From the NCBI GenBank assembly GCA_033030425.1, contig JAUFSD010000010.1, forward strand, positions 372,001 through 436,000: a DNA stretch of 64,000 nt. The letters run 5' to 3'. The translations under genes and the position numbers were made by a program. The notes beneath the pieces are model-generated. The model was not told the DNA's origin. It was given only the letters and a program-made list of their open reading frames with translations, and ran no database searches. This document shows positions 54,419-64,000 of this stretch, one piece after another. Each line of letters starts with the position of its first letter. Positions within the stretch are counted from its first letter, which is position 1. Origin of the DNA: Verpa conica. Its lineage: Eukaryota > Ascomycota > Pezizomycetes > Pezizales > Morchellaceae.

Positions 54419-56823
54419 ATGGATAAAAACCGTAGCGAATCTGATCATCGCAAAAGATCCCAAACTGCTCCTACAAACCCAGAAAGCCCAGAAAAAAAAT
54501 CTAGAGCAGCATCTGAGCCATGCGTAGCATCTTCCAGCAAGCAGCCACCAGTTCAGGTGAGATCATAATAGCCATAATTCCTTTTTACTTATAATAACAA
54601 TCAATATTAGGCGCCTCTTCAACTTCAAGTTCCAAAATCCGACCCTGAAAAGCTGATGAAGGCTAGCAAGGAGTTCATGGAGCTCTTGGGTTATTTAAAT
54701 GTCATTTCCAAGGACCCGGTGGGTCAGGTGCCCAAATATGGGGCGAATAAAATTAAATACCCGCAGAAGGAGTTGCCGATGAAGCTTCAGGAGGTATTAA
54801 TCTACCAATTCTGAATGTTTAGTACTGCTACTAACAAGGTTTAACCTAGGGATCACCTTCATGCTCAAGAGACCCCGCTGCAGAGTTAATTGCTGCAATC
54901 AGCAAAGAGTATCCTCAGGGGATACCCGGTCTATCCGAAGACCCGGAATTAGTAAAGAGAACTGTTAGTGAAAATGTCATGAGAAATATGAAGCCAATGA
55001 CTGGTAGTACTGGAAATGGACCAGAAGGCTCTGTTAAAAAGAAGGAGCCAAAGGAATCTAAGCCAGAAGCAAAAACTGCCAAAGGAAAGGAACCTGAGAG
55101 ACCTGAGGGACCTAAGGCGGAAGTAAAAAATACGATTAAAGGAGAGGAGCCTGAGGAGTCTAAGCCGGAACAAACAAGCTCAAACCCAATGTACGCCGGT
55201 GACTGTCATACTGCCGTTACACTCCTCATTGCTAGCAATCTTGGGCTTTCAGATATCTGTTCCTTGTCTCTTACAAACCGGAATCTCCGCAAATTCGTGG
55301 CCCCCCTTCTCTATGCATTTGCCATGGAGGACAAACACGGGCTACCTCCACTCTTGTGGGCGGCAAGGATGGGGTATGAAGGGCTAGTGCAAATCCTACT
55401 TGACCTCGGCACCGACCCCAATAAACAACTGATGGTACCACCGTCCAAAGATCTTGGGGTATTGCCACTCTGTGAAGCAGTAGGTCATGGCCATGTAGGA
55501 GTCGTCACCCTACTACTCAACAATTCCGCAGACCCAAATCTCCAAGACCTTTGCGGAAAAACCGCCCTCCACCACTTGGCTGATTCGGAGAGCGCATTCA
55601 GCTTACAGCGCGGGGGTAATAGCAAATCTATGTCAAAGCTCCAAACCGCTATTCATATCACAACCACAGCTGAGATTCTAAATCTTCTTTTGTGTGCAGG
55701 CGGAGATATCAATTGTCAAGACTTGGACGAATATACACCATTACACCTTGCTGTATTGACCTGTTCAATATCAAATGAACCTAGCTTTTGGTTAAACAAG
55801 GTCAAATTGTTCTTGCAATACGGTGCCGATTCGGACTTGCCTAATAGATTTGGCGATGGGCCTCTTCACAGTTTGGTTACCATAACCGAACTAGACCGAA
55901 ACTCACTTGAGCCCCTTGTGTACATGCTTGCGCAGACTACCACAAATATTAACACCAAGGGTTATCTCGGCTGGACACCACTCCAAGGCGCCCTGTACAG
56001 AGGGTTTGGCAGTATAGCTAGAGTCTTGCTCGCTCATGGGGCGGACCCTAACATTGGAGATAATGATGGTATTAAGCCGATTCAAGTGGTCTTTCCCACA
56101 ATTCAGAATCCTATATATATGTATGAGCTACTTCTAAAGGCAGGTGCAGATATCGGGGACCTAAAAAACCTCGAAAGTTACATTCTTAAGAGGGCCGTTC
56201 GCGACAAGAAGATAGACTTAATTCAATTCTTTCTAGAACACGGGACGGACCCTAGTAAGTGCTTTGAAGATGGGCTGAACATGCTACAGACAGTCTTTGC
56301 AAATGCCGAGAACGGAGAGCACCCGGATCCAGACTCTGAGGCATTGGCAAACATCTTGATTGATAAATTGGGGAGTTGCGAGGTTTACGGAATGGATAAT
56401 ATCGGGAATACGGCACTTCACCGCGCAGCGAAGCTAGGGTTCCAGAGTACAGTTGAACTCTTGTTGGTGAAAGGAGCGGAAACTGAAGCGAAGAATAAGA
56501 GTGGAGGGACGCCACTTTATGAAGCATCTAATCTGAATGCCTGGGTGGGCAACACTCAGAATGCGCTACCGGTGGTAAAATCGCTGCTGATCCATGGCGC
56601 TTGTATCAACGCGGTGGATTCCAAGGGTCGCAGCGCACTTTTCAATGCGGTCAACAGTAACTATACGGAGAGTTGTGATCTCGTCGAATTCTTGGTCGAG
56701 ATGGGTGCCGAGGTTCTAGCTTTCGACAACATGGAGTTAAAAGCTTGCTTCACTCGTATGGATAATATATTTGGAATAACTCTATGGTTAGGATTTCCCC
56801 TCCACATAGTCTTCGAAAATTAG
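54419..56823 (+). CDS. F-box-like / ankyrin-repeat protein
   Basis: Exons 54419-54556, 54611-54793 and 54850-56823 join via 54-nt and 56-nt introns (phase 0) to 764 aa; the ATG context is CAAAAATGG. A Lys/Glu/Pro-rich N-terminus (EESKPE, EPKESKPEAK repeats) is followed around residues 221-265 by an F-box-like helix set (VTLLIASNLGLSDICSLSLT, NRNLRKFVAPLLY). From ~270 to ~745 there are a dozen or so ankyrin repeats (PPLLWAARMGYEGLVQILLD, LPLCEAVGHGHVGVVTLLLN, YTPLHLAVLTCS, NTALHRAAKLGFQSTVELLL, RSALFNAVNSN). F-box/ANK proteins are expanded in Pezizomycetes and are presumed substrate adaptors for SCF ubiquitin ligases; that role is inferred. The end after LWLGFPLHIVFEN is abrupt, so a further exon is possible. 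Confidence 0.85.
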
Positions 56824-59749
56824 GCTAACCACTAATCTAGATCGCCTTCCCGAGGTTTCGACAAATCTTGCTAAACTTGGATGCCTTTTGAATACATATA
56901 TTTGTTGGTTATCGCAATACCTACTTTCAATTATGATGTATGAATAAGAGTTCAAAGTGGAGGGGAAGTTGAGCCTACAAGAAATGTCTACAAGAAATGT
57001 CTACTAGAAGAAATGCTTGCCGATGAATAAGGAAGTATAAAATAAATGAAAAGATTTTCTCAGTGATTGAATTTTGCCGGTCTTCCAAATGAAGTGAGTA
57101 TGTAACAATTAAAGGCAGCTCTGGATCCCTATCAAGCCGAATCACAACTTTCAGCCAACTCAGCTTATGTTTCATCCCCAATGCCTATATTAGTCTACTA
57201 GTATCCTTTTTATCTCCTAAAACATCTACGTAATCAAAGCTAGCCATTTGTATCCCCCAATTCTGTGGTCTACCGGATTTGAACGTTTAACACTATAATA
57301 CTGTCAGATAAGTATCCACTCTAAGAATTCTACAAGACTCAAATACCAAGATTCTTATAAACTTATGAAGCAAATTACTAAATCATCCGTTGAAAAATCT
57401 AAGGTTCGCGACCGAGTGATGTTCGTGTGTTGTAGGTTGACTAGATCCTCATTGATGATCGCGATAAAAGATAAGGACCTTGGCATAGATTTACCAACAC
57501 CTCCCACCATCAATAGACAACCTCGCTCCAAAAGATTATACGGTTACATCTCAAAAGCCTCCCTTTAGATATTTAAACTCATCGGACCTATTATTTCCAC
57601 TAAAGTCAGAAGCCTGAGAATCTCGGAACACAAGGCATGCGAACCTACTAATATCTGAAACGCAGCTAGTCAATAATCCCGAAAGCAAAGATTTTCTCTA
57701 GATCTCAAACATACCTTGCCACATGATCACAGTAGGTCTCTTGGCAGCAGGAGATGGAGTTTCTGTGGGGGTGGTTTAATGGGTACAGTAACCACTGAGA
57801 TGCTCGTGAAGATAGTCCTGAAATATCGGATGGTTACAGCCTTGTGTTTACAATCAGAGATCTTATACATTTCTGCCCCTGTACGGGACCACGACATCTA
57901 TAATCGGTCAAATAGCGGTGTCCACGGATATCATACCATTGACATGCATGCGACTGAGTATTCGTTTGCACCTCTGGCCCGAACCGCAATTGGGGGCAAA
58001 AAAACAGCACTTTTCAAAACGGCTGGTCCAGCTTGGAAGAATTATATTGCTACTTGTATTAATCTTCATTAGGCTAAAATTCTAAAAGCACCTGAATGCA
58101 GCCTGACCTCATATATGCATAGTGGTATATATATCATGCGCCGGACTCGGTGATGGGTCTGGTTAGGCCTATTGTTGAAGGGGTGAACAAGATGGTTGGA
58201 CTTTATGCGGTTGCTAGACACTTCAGACTTCAGCGGTCTCGGAGCTCAGGAGGCGGTGCAAGAACCGATCGACAAGAAACTTGATCCGATTTGGAACCGG
58301 CGTAGGTTTCGCCAATCGAGTTATGAGAAGAGGTTTGTTCTCGGGGGAAACAAATCTAGCTCGGATCGGCGCAACCAAAGGGCAATTCTCCACTGAGGGT
58401 TTTCCTGTTCTCCTTGCATGGTCTCTGCTTGGTAACGGCATCATAACCAGAACCAACGACCAAAACCAAGGTGGATCAAACATGGAACTAGCCTTGGTGA
58501 TCCGAATATATCTGTCAAGATGTTTCATATGCGCCATCACATATCTAGGTGCATTTCCTCCGAAGTTTAATCTAGTGCAGAACTGATCTTCCCACTAGTA
58601 ATGAATTACACTACACGTATGTATTTCATATTATATCTACCAAAATATGATTAGTGCTAGATAAGTGAATGAGAAGGTGAAAACCTTAATCGACTGAGAT
58701 TTTGCTTACTCATATTGCCATTTGATAGGACACAAGGCATGCTGAAAAAGCTGGTGGAGTTTCATGATGCTGGAGGAAGTGGTGTGTGACCTTCTTTCAT
58801 TTATCACATATAGCAGTCTAAAGAGAAGCTCAGTCGACTTAAGCGATATCCGAAGAGTACTTAAGGCGTTCCAGTGGCAAGAATGATGAATGGCCTGGAT
58901 ACTAGGGTCTCCGGTGAAAAGCACAAGACCTAGATATATTTTGTGATGCATCGGAGATCTTTAACCCCCGGAGGGCAAGACCAGAGGAGTCCCAGTACTA
59001 ACATAGTCTCATACCTACGCCCGCCCCCACATTATTCAGTGTGCTTGAGAGAGCAAATACGAGCCAGGGCTGGGAACGAACCTAGCACTATTTTGTATCA
59101 TGCCTTTGAGTTGAAGAACTCCACAGGCCACCTACTCAACATCTCCGGGAATGTTGTTTTTTACCAGAATCTAGAATATATTAATACTACCATAGTTCCA
59201 GTATTTAAGCCCGATCAGAGAAAATCTCATGATTTTATAAGAACTCTCGGAGTGAAGCTACATGTAGTTCAATGGCACAATAATGCAACGAACTACGTGG
59301 TGGCTGTCCCGCAATCGTTGCCTTGAACCAAGCCAAATGGGGCTTAGTCTGACATTGAGTCAACATCGCGAAAAGGAAATCCACAGAGGCTGCCGAATAA
59401 GAGAGAGGGGAATGGATCAGACTGAGGAAAGGGGGGGTGGGGTAGCAGTGAAACTCTTCAGACACCCACGATTGCAGACGTGTCCTTCAATGTCTCAGAT
59501 ATCCAATCTTGCCTTAGAGATCCCACAGCAGACTGGATAGACCAATTGCTCTGATATCTAATTATCAATCACTACTATAGTGAATTTCCAACGGCTTTCA
59601 ACCTTCTACATGGGTGCATGTAGGCCCGTTGCACAACACCAAAAAGCCGCCCCGCCTTGTTGTGACGTCGATGCGCTGGTGTTCAGATACATTCCGCCCC
59701 GCTATCGTCAACTCCAACCCCACCATCGTCATTGCTACAATCCCTCACA
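56824..59749. other. gene-poor stretch
   Basis: Frames at 57716-58072 and 58943-59326 (the latter with NSTGHLLNISGNVVFYQNLE and VKLHVVQWHNNATNYVVAV) have protein-like composition but no family I recognise and no splice support. They may be relics. I see no ordered repeats. Confidence 0.4.
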
Positions 59750-60328
59750 ATGTCAACCTCGAAGTCTACCTTGACTATTGGCACGCCCATCAGAGCCACT
59801 GCTGATTTCTGTCTACTCCCAGTCTGTAGTTCGGCCCACCTATAGAGTACTAGCGGCTAACAGTGAACTATAGGTCGGGACTTCCAGCCCATCAGTCTCG
59901 AGACAGATAGCGGATGTACAATTACTCATGAAGAGTAGCGGTTTGAATTATACTATGCATAGTGCTGGGACTACTGTCGGTGAGTCACCCGGCCCTGAAA
60001 TTACACGCCGTTCAAGGGCTTGTTCTCGGAAGTCTCATCTTAAGCTCTATTCCTCCCGGTGCTGCATTGACTAACTGACATGGAGAAAGAGGGCACTTGG
60101 GATGAAGTCACGAGGGTGATTGGACAAGCCCATTCGATGCTACACGAGCAGGGCATCGTCAGGGTCCATACGGATATTCGTATAGGAAGCAGGTTAGTGT
60201 CATCCTCAGCCATTGTTCCTCCTCCTTTACTGACGGGCGGATACAGAACAGATAAAACAGAGAACTTCAAGGACAAAGTGACATCTGTGGAAAACCATCT
60301 TGCAAAAGATGCGGAAGCCAATCAATAG
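59750..60328 (+). CDS. thiamine-binding YkoF/MTH1187-like protein (UPF0045, Ecm15 type)
   Basis: Four small exons (59750-59821, 59874-59979, 60090-60192, 60247-60328) join through introns of 52, 110 and 54 nt to 120 aa, the usual length for this family. The joined sequence has the conserved order: TADFCLLPVGT at the start, SPSVSRQIADVQLLMKSSGL, NYTMHSAGTTVEGTWDEV, VIGQAHSMLHEQGIVRVHTD, then IRIGSRTDKTENFKDKVTSV. The third exon's first codon (TTVEGTW) and the fourth junction (SR|TDKTE) are each made by splicing and match the family exactly, which supports the model. Family members are small ferredoxin-like-fold cytosolic proteins; several bind thiamine, and yeast Ecm15 is a relative. The biological role in fungi is not settled. 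Confidence 0.85.
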
Positions 60329-61728
60329 CTGGATATGGAATCGCGGGCCAACAAAGGCCTGAGGCACGGCTGAGATATATACTTACTGTACGTACCCGGA
60401 GTATTGCATAATTACAGACGGAGATGTTTCTCGGCTGTACGGTATCGTTTTTTGATTTCGGGAAACGAGGTTGTGAAAAGTGCTTCGAGCTCGGCCACGC
60501 TTGCCTCCCACACATATCAACGTCAACGGCAATGGGAGACCCAAGACCAATTATCGGGTACCACTACACCCCCGAGATATAACCCATCTCTAAGCCACTC
60601 TTGTTTTTCGCAGTCTTTTGTTTTACGCGAAGTGGATGTACAAACCCTAGCCCTGACTCCTCTTCTAAGAGAAAAAATATTCGAAACTTGACCAAGACGT
60701 GCAGCTGAGAATACAATAGACAGCTGTGTGGCACACACTTATTGCATCGTTTTCAATCCCGAGTGTTTTGTTTTCTCTTTTTGTATGTTATTAGGTGAGG
60801 GAGATATTATTATGAAGAAAGCAAACAAGAAGCAAGAAGCAAGAAGCAAGATGCAAGATGCAAGAAGATGCAAGAAGATGCAAGAAGCAGGGCCATGCCG
60901 CAGATCAGTCACGAAACAAAAACGCTTTTTTTCCGAAAGGGCTCGTGTGGATAAGGCTGTCATCTCCTCCCCTCCAAAAACAAAGTCTACATATAACGGC
61001 TCTTCCAATGGTATGGGATTGCAGGGATTGTGCGTGATCACGAATTTCCTAGGCCGGCCAATCGAAAGTGTACCGGTCTGGGTGATACGCGCAATTTTCC
61101 TGGTATAAATAAGGTGGTTGGAGAACCTGCCTGGCCTGGCCTGGCCTGACTGACTGACGAGGCGAGCCTGACTTCCCTGTTGAACTCTTTGGCTGAAAGG
61201 TCGACACGACCAAGTCCACATCAACCTCCCGATCACCACCACTACCACTACCACTACCACTAACCACCATCACCAACGAACGCCTCCCCCTCCTTCTTCC
61301 CCTCACCCCACCATCCGAGATCATCATTTACGACGAAACGTAGATACAGACTTACAATCACATTTTCTTAAAAAAGGTAAACTCCTTCTCTGTTCCTAAA
61401 CTCCATGATCCCAGAAAGCTGACGTAGCCCCCAAGATCATTCATACCTTTCACAGAGAGGAGCAGCCGCAAATAGCGATAGCGTAAATTCTGCACCTCCT
61501 ATATTCTGGTGAGCTCTCAGAACGAGAAAAATCTACGATGACCCGGTGATAGAGGGCCGAAACGCTCCACCAGCAAGGAAGGAAAGCTGAATTTGAACAG
61601 CTCTCAACACGCCAAATCTCTGCTGCAAACCCCCGCTTGAAAATTCTTCCCCTTGCACTCCAAGAAAAACAGGGAAGGGGGAGGAAAAAAGAAGAAAACT
61701 ACACAGCAACGGCAACAACAAACAAACC
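60329..61728. other. intergenic region with simple repeats
   Basis: Holds an AAGCAAGAAGCAAGATGCAA-type array (60815-60895), (CCTGG)n at 61132-61147 and (CCACTA)n at 61237-61262. These produce frames on both strands that are not convincing genes. The last ~200 bp are the AC-rich leader of the next gene. Confidence 0.5.
60815..60895. repeat. AAGATGCAAG-type tandem repeat
   Basis: About ten short units of AAGAAGCAAG, AAGATGCAAG and AAGATGC. Purine-rich. Confidence 0.8.
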
Positions 61729-62793
61729 ATGGCCTCAGGTAGAAGATTACGAACCCGCAGCAGCGGAGTGCCAACACCACAACTTTCTGAATGCGGACAC
61801 GACAGGTCACAACTCGACTTCTCCTTAGATCGCGACATTCAGTGCAAGGTCTGCTGGGAGAACCGGGAGATTCTCATCCAGAGGCTCATCGAGCCCTTTG
61901 AGCACGCGTTGGAAACGCTGAAGGACAACACCGATAGCGGCTCGGTAAACAGCACCCCTGAAAGGGTGTCGTCGGCCGTAATGGGAAATCCTGGATCGAT
62001 CGGGAGGACAAGGAGCCTGCGACGGAGAGCGGGGAAAAAAAGGACGAGGAGTATTTCCCCCGTAGCCACCACGGCGACAACACCGATGAAAATCGATGGT
62101 GAGGAGTTGTTGAGATCCGGGAGTCCCGGGGCTAGTAAGCCGGAAGAGGAAGACTGCATTCACGTGCAGGATATCAGCGTCGTAGCGATACCAAGACCAA
62201 AGAAACGGAGCAAGTCTCCTCCTGATCAAAGCAAGATGGTAAAAATCGCAGCGCTGGAGCCCCAGAAAGCGAGCACGAATATCATCCCGCCAGCGGCAGT
62301 TGCAGGTAAGGCGAGAAGTACGAGTGGAGCAACAACCGAAATACTGCAAGAGAACCCTTCACTTGTAGATCCAACATCAACGTCACCAACAGCAAAATTG
62401 CCGAAACCGCAAGAGAAATTATCAACCACACCCCCAACACTGATAGCAAAACCACCAAAGCAGAAACCCAGAACCTCTCAGTTGCCGCCGAAAGGAGGTC
62501 AGCAAACCCTACTCTCGTTTTTCAGGAAATCTGCCGATAGCGCGGCGGTAAAAGTTGAAAACACACATAGTATACCAAAACCGGTAGCTATTTTTACCGC
62601 AGGGGGGGGCGGTGAGCCGAAAAAGAAGGAGGTAATCAGTTCAAAAGTGAAGGAGGAAATTGTAGTGCGTAAAAGTACACCACCGCCACCCGCAAGAGCT
62701 GGAACCAGGAAGAGCGCACGAGACGTAACGGTGAAATCGAGGGAGACCGTAAATTACAGAGAGGACTCAGACTCGGATATCGACCTCGAGTAA
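61729..62793 (+). CDS. PIP-box-containing disordered nuclear protein
   Basis: A single-exon gene of 354 aa; ATG at 61729 after an A/C-rich leader. Residues 1-65 form the only ordered-looking part, with C22-x-H24 and C39-x2-C42 (IQCKVCWENREILIQRLIEP) followed by a helix that could be a small zinc-stabilised or coiled element. The remaining protein is Ser/Pro/Lys-rich with nuclear-localisation-like clusters (RRRAGKKRTRS, PRPKKRSKSPP). At residues 258-265 lies QQTLLSFF, followed by RK, an exact PCNA-interacting (PIP) motif Q-x2-L-x2-F-F. The C-terminus is TRKSARDVTVKSRE then an acidic tail (YREDSDSDIDLE). It may be a PCNA-tethered DNA replication or repair factor (inference); I cannot name an orthologue. 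Confidence 0.75.
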   Translation: MASGRRLRTRSSGVPTPQLSECGHDRSQLDFSLDRDIQCKVCWENREILIQRLIEPFEHALETLKDNTDSGSVNSTPERVSSAVMGNPGSIGRTRSLRRRAGKKRTRSISPVATTATTPMKIDGEELLRSGSPGASKPEEEDCIHVQDISVVAIPRPKKRSKSPPDQSKMVKIAALEPQKASTNIIPPAAVAGKARSTSGATTEILQENPSLVDPTSTSPTAKLPKPQEKLSTTPPTLIAKPPKQKPRTSQLPPKGGQQTLLSFFRKSADSAAVKVENTHSIPKPVAIFTAGGGGEPKKKEVISSKVKEEIVVRKSTPPPPARAGTRKSARDVTVKSRETVNYREDSDSDIDLE

Positions 62794-63708
62794 TGAAGAT
62801 TGAAATTTAACAAATTTGGGTGCGGGAGCGCGTAGGTATGTAGGGGTGCTTTTTACTCCTTTCTTTTATATGAAAGTATCTGTTTCTCGGCTACGGTCGC
62901 TGAGTCTCCAGTTGAGAATTAGATGATGGGAAAAAAATACTCTCTTTATGAATCAGGGAACAGGCGGCGTTTAGGGGAAATATCTTTTTTATACCGGTAG
63001 CAATTACACTCACAGTTTATTTTTAAGGGAGGGAAATGGTAAACCCCCCAAAGAATAACTATGGACTCTTCTGTTTATTTTTATTTTATTTTATTGAAAG
63101 GGCTGACCCAGGGAAATTCTCGGATTTTGCTAAAGGGGGGTTTTTCTTTTCGTGCTCGCGAATACCGTAGACACTCGTTTTGACAGTTTCTTAGAATCTA
63201 GGCTTTGTGGGGGGGAAGAAGCGGTAATATAAGATTCCGTGTAAGCTCACGGAGAATCAGCTTACTTAACCCCTCAATATCATTCTGGTGAGGCTTCATA
63301 TGATTCCCAGGACTTGGGCCACGGTAGGTTTCGTAGAATCGACCCTGCAGTGAGGGCGTGCATATATCAAGCTGTACTATTTGCCAACACACGATCTGAC
63401 GGTTTGTGGTTTTCCTCTCCCCGTCCCCCGTAGTCTCTTGTCATCCAACTACCAGCCCTCGACCCGACGTCAGAGTTAAGAATCAACCATCATATATACC
63501 CCCGAGGAAGAAGGGCCCGCGAGCCTGCAGCCGTTACCTGTGGAGCCCCCATATTATGACGTGAGGCCAGCCATGGTCACGATATGTAAACCCATAACCC
63601 CGCACCCGTCCTGCCTCCCCCAGGCTACACTCTCATGACCCAGTATCATACCAACGAACTTGAGACCTCTCCTTTCTTAAAGAAATCCCCCAAGCGAATC
63701 TTGCAAAC
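62794..63708. other. intergenic region
   Basis: I see no supported gene. G-runs and T-runs occur near 63135-63150. The end should contain the promoter of the gene at 63709. Confidence 0.45.
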
Positions 63709-64000
63709 ATGTCTGGAATTGGATCAGCGGCAGGAAAAGAGGGACTCCGACGAGGTGCAAAGAGAGATCCAGAGCTTTATGTTCGTTGCAACTGTTGGAC
63801 CCCACTGAACACAAAACAGGGCACTGAAGTATTATACAGGTCCTTTTTGGGCTCATGATTGGGGCATTTGGACTCGCTGGGTTCAACTTTTGTAAGCCTA
63901 CTCTATTTTTCTAACGGGTTACTATAGCTAAGTTCACACAGCCCGAAACCCAACAATGGCGACTTCACAGGAGTCACGTATTAACGTTGTTCCGGGTTCT
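63709..64000 (+). CDS. small conserved single-membrane-span protein, 5' part (runs off right edge)
   Basis: Exons 63709-63780, 63840-63891 and 63933-64000+ join via 59-nt and 41-nt introns, in frame to the window edge. The product begins MSGIGSAAGKEGLRRGAKRD and continues PELY|VLFGLMIGAFGLAGFNF, then ends in a Ser/Val-rich part with ESRINVVPGS. The pattern of a basic N-terminus, GAKRDPELY and one Gly-rich hydrophobic helix resembles a small protein conserved across filamentous ascomycetes and probably located in a mitochondrial or other internal membrane; I do not know a symbol. The second acceptor was chosen as GCTAAG (63932) because it yields the family-like C-terminal reading; TATAG five bases earlier is the alternative. 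Confidence 0.65.

Noticed and set aside
58943..59326. 127-codon plus-strand frame as a real gene
   Set aside because: Composition is protein-like but there is no family match, leader or splice support, and the neighbouring DNA is stop-rich.
60739..61260. 173-codon minus-strand frame
   Set aside because: Driven by (CCACTA)n, (CCTGG)n and AAGATGC simple repeats; no recognisable protein feature.
61825..62429. Long minus-strand frames opposite the PIP-box gene
   Set aside because: GC-rich shadows without motif; the plus strand has the PIP box and a coherent single frame.

Overview
The window looks like nuclear DNA of a filamentous ascomycete, most likely a Pezizomycetes-type (truffle or cup-fungus-like) genome. 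That placement is inference. It rests on many short spliceosomal introns (about 41-110 nt, GTAAGT/GTATGT donors, CTAAC/CTAAT branch points, TAG/CAG acceptors). It also rests on a cyanovirin-N homology (CVNH) lectin gene, an M35 deuterolysin relic, F-box/ankyrin proteins, a Zn2Cys6 protein, an intact DUF3435 tyrosine recombinase, and low gene density with AT-rich, repeat-laden intergenic DNA. Exon structures were spliced by eye; every multi-exon model called intact has a summed coding length divisible by three. The exceptions are the 3' intron of the zinc-finger gene at 8.2 kb, the 5' end of the F-box-like gene near 38 kb, and models running off the window.

Left part (1-27 kb) is accessory, mobile-element-rich DNA. 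It holds a gene running off the left edge, a decayed DUF3723-like gene (446-1790), two copies of a TA-flanked MITE (2.0 and 11.3 kb), a fragment of a microbial-type PARG/macrodomain gene (3.5-4.2 kb), a satellite split by a decayed gene (5.4-7.9 kb), and a zinc-finger gene (8.2 kb). Next come a three-exon gene of unknown function (9.8 kb), a coiled-coil/repeat/membrane-anchor gene (11.7-13.5 kb), a short Zn2Cys6 gene (15.5 kb), a Myb-like gene with one in-frame stop (17.4 kb), several inverted and tandem repeats (18-22.5 kb), and an apparently intact six-exon DUF3435 gene (23.6-25.9 kb). A 330-bp foldback lies just upstream of its 5' end. DUF3435 plus DUF3723 is the pairing known from giant fungal 'Starship' transposons, so part of this region may be an old or partly decayed Starship-like element.

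Middle part (27-47 kb) is mostly gene-poor. It has a frameshifted conserved gene (28.3-28.8 kb), a small secreted protein (31.8 kb), a deuterolysin pseudogene (35.3-36.5 kb), an F-box-like gene (37.6-38.5 kb), a small charged protein (41.3-41.7 kb) and a CVNH lectin with a repetitive acidic tail (43.2-44.0 kb).

Right part (47-64 kb) is the most gene-like. It carries RNase III, an ankyrin protein, a larger paralogue of the 41-kb charged protein, an F-box-like/ankyrin protein, a thiamine-binding YkoF/MTH1187-type protein, a PIP-box nuclear protein and the start of a small membrane protein running off the right edge. The two charged paralogues each carry a copy of the same TA-flanked MITE just 3' of the stop codon.
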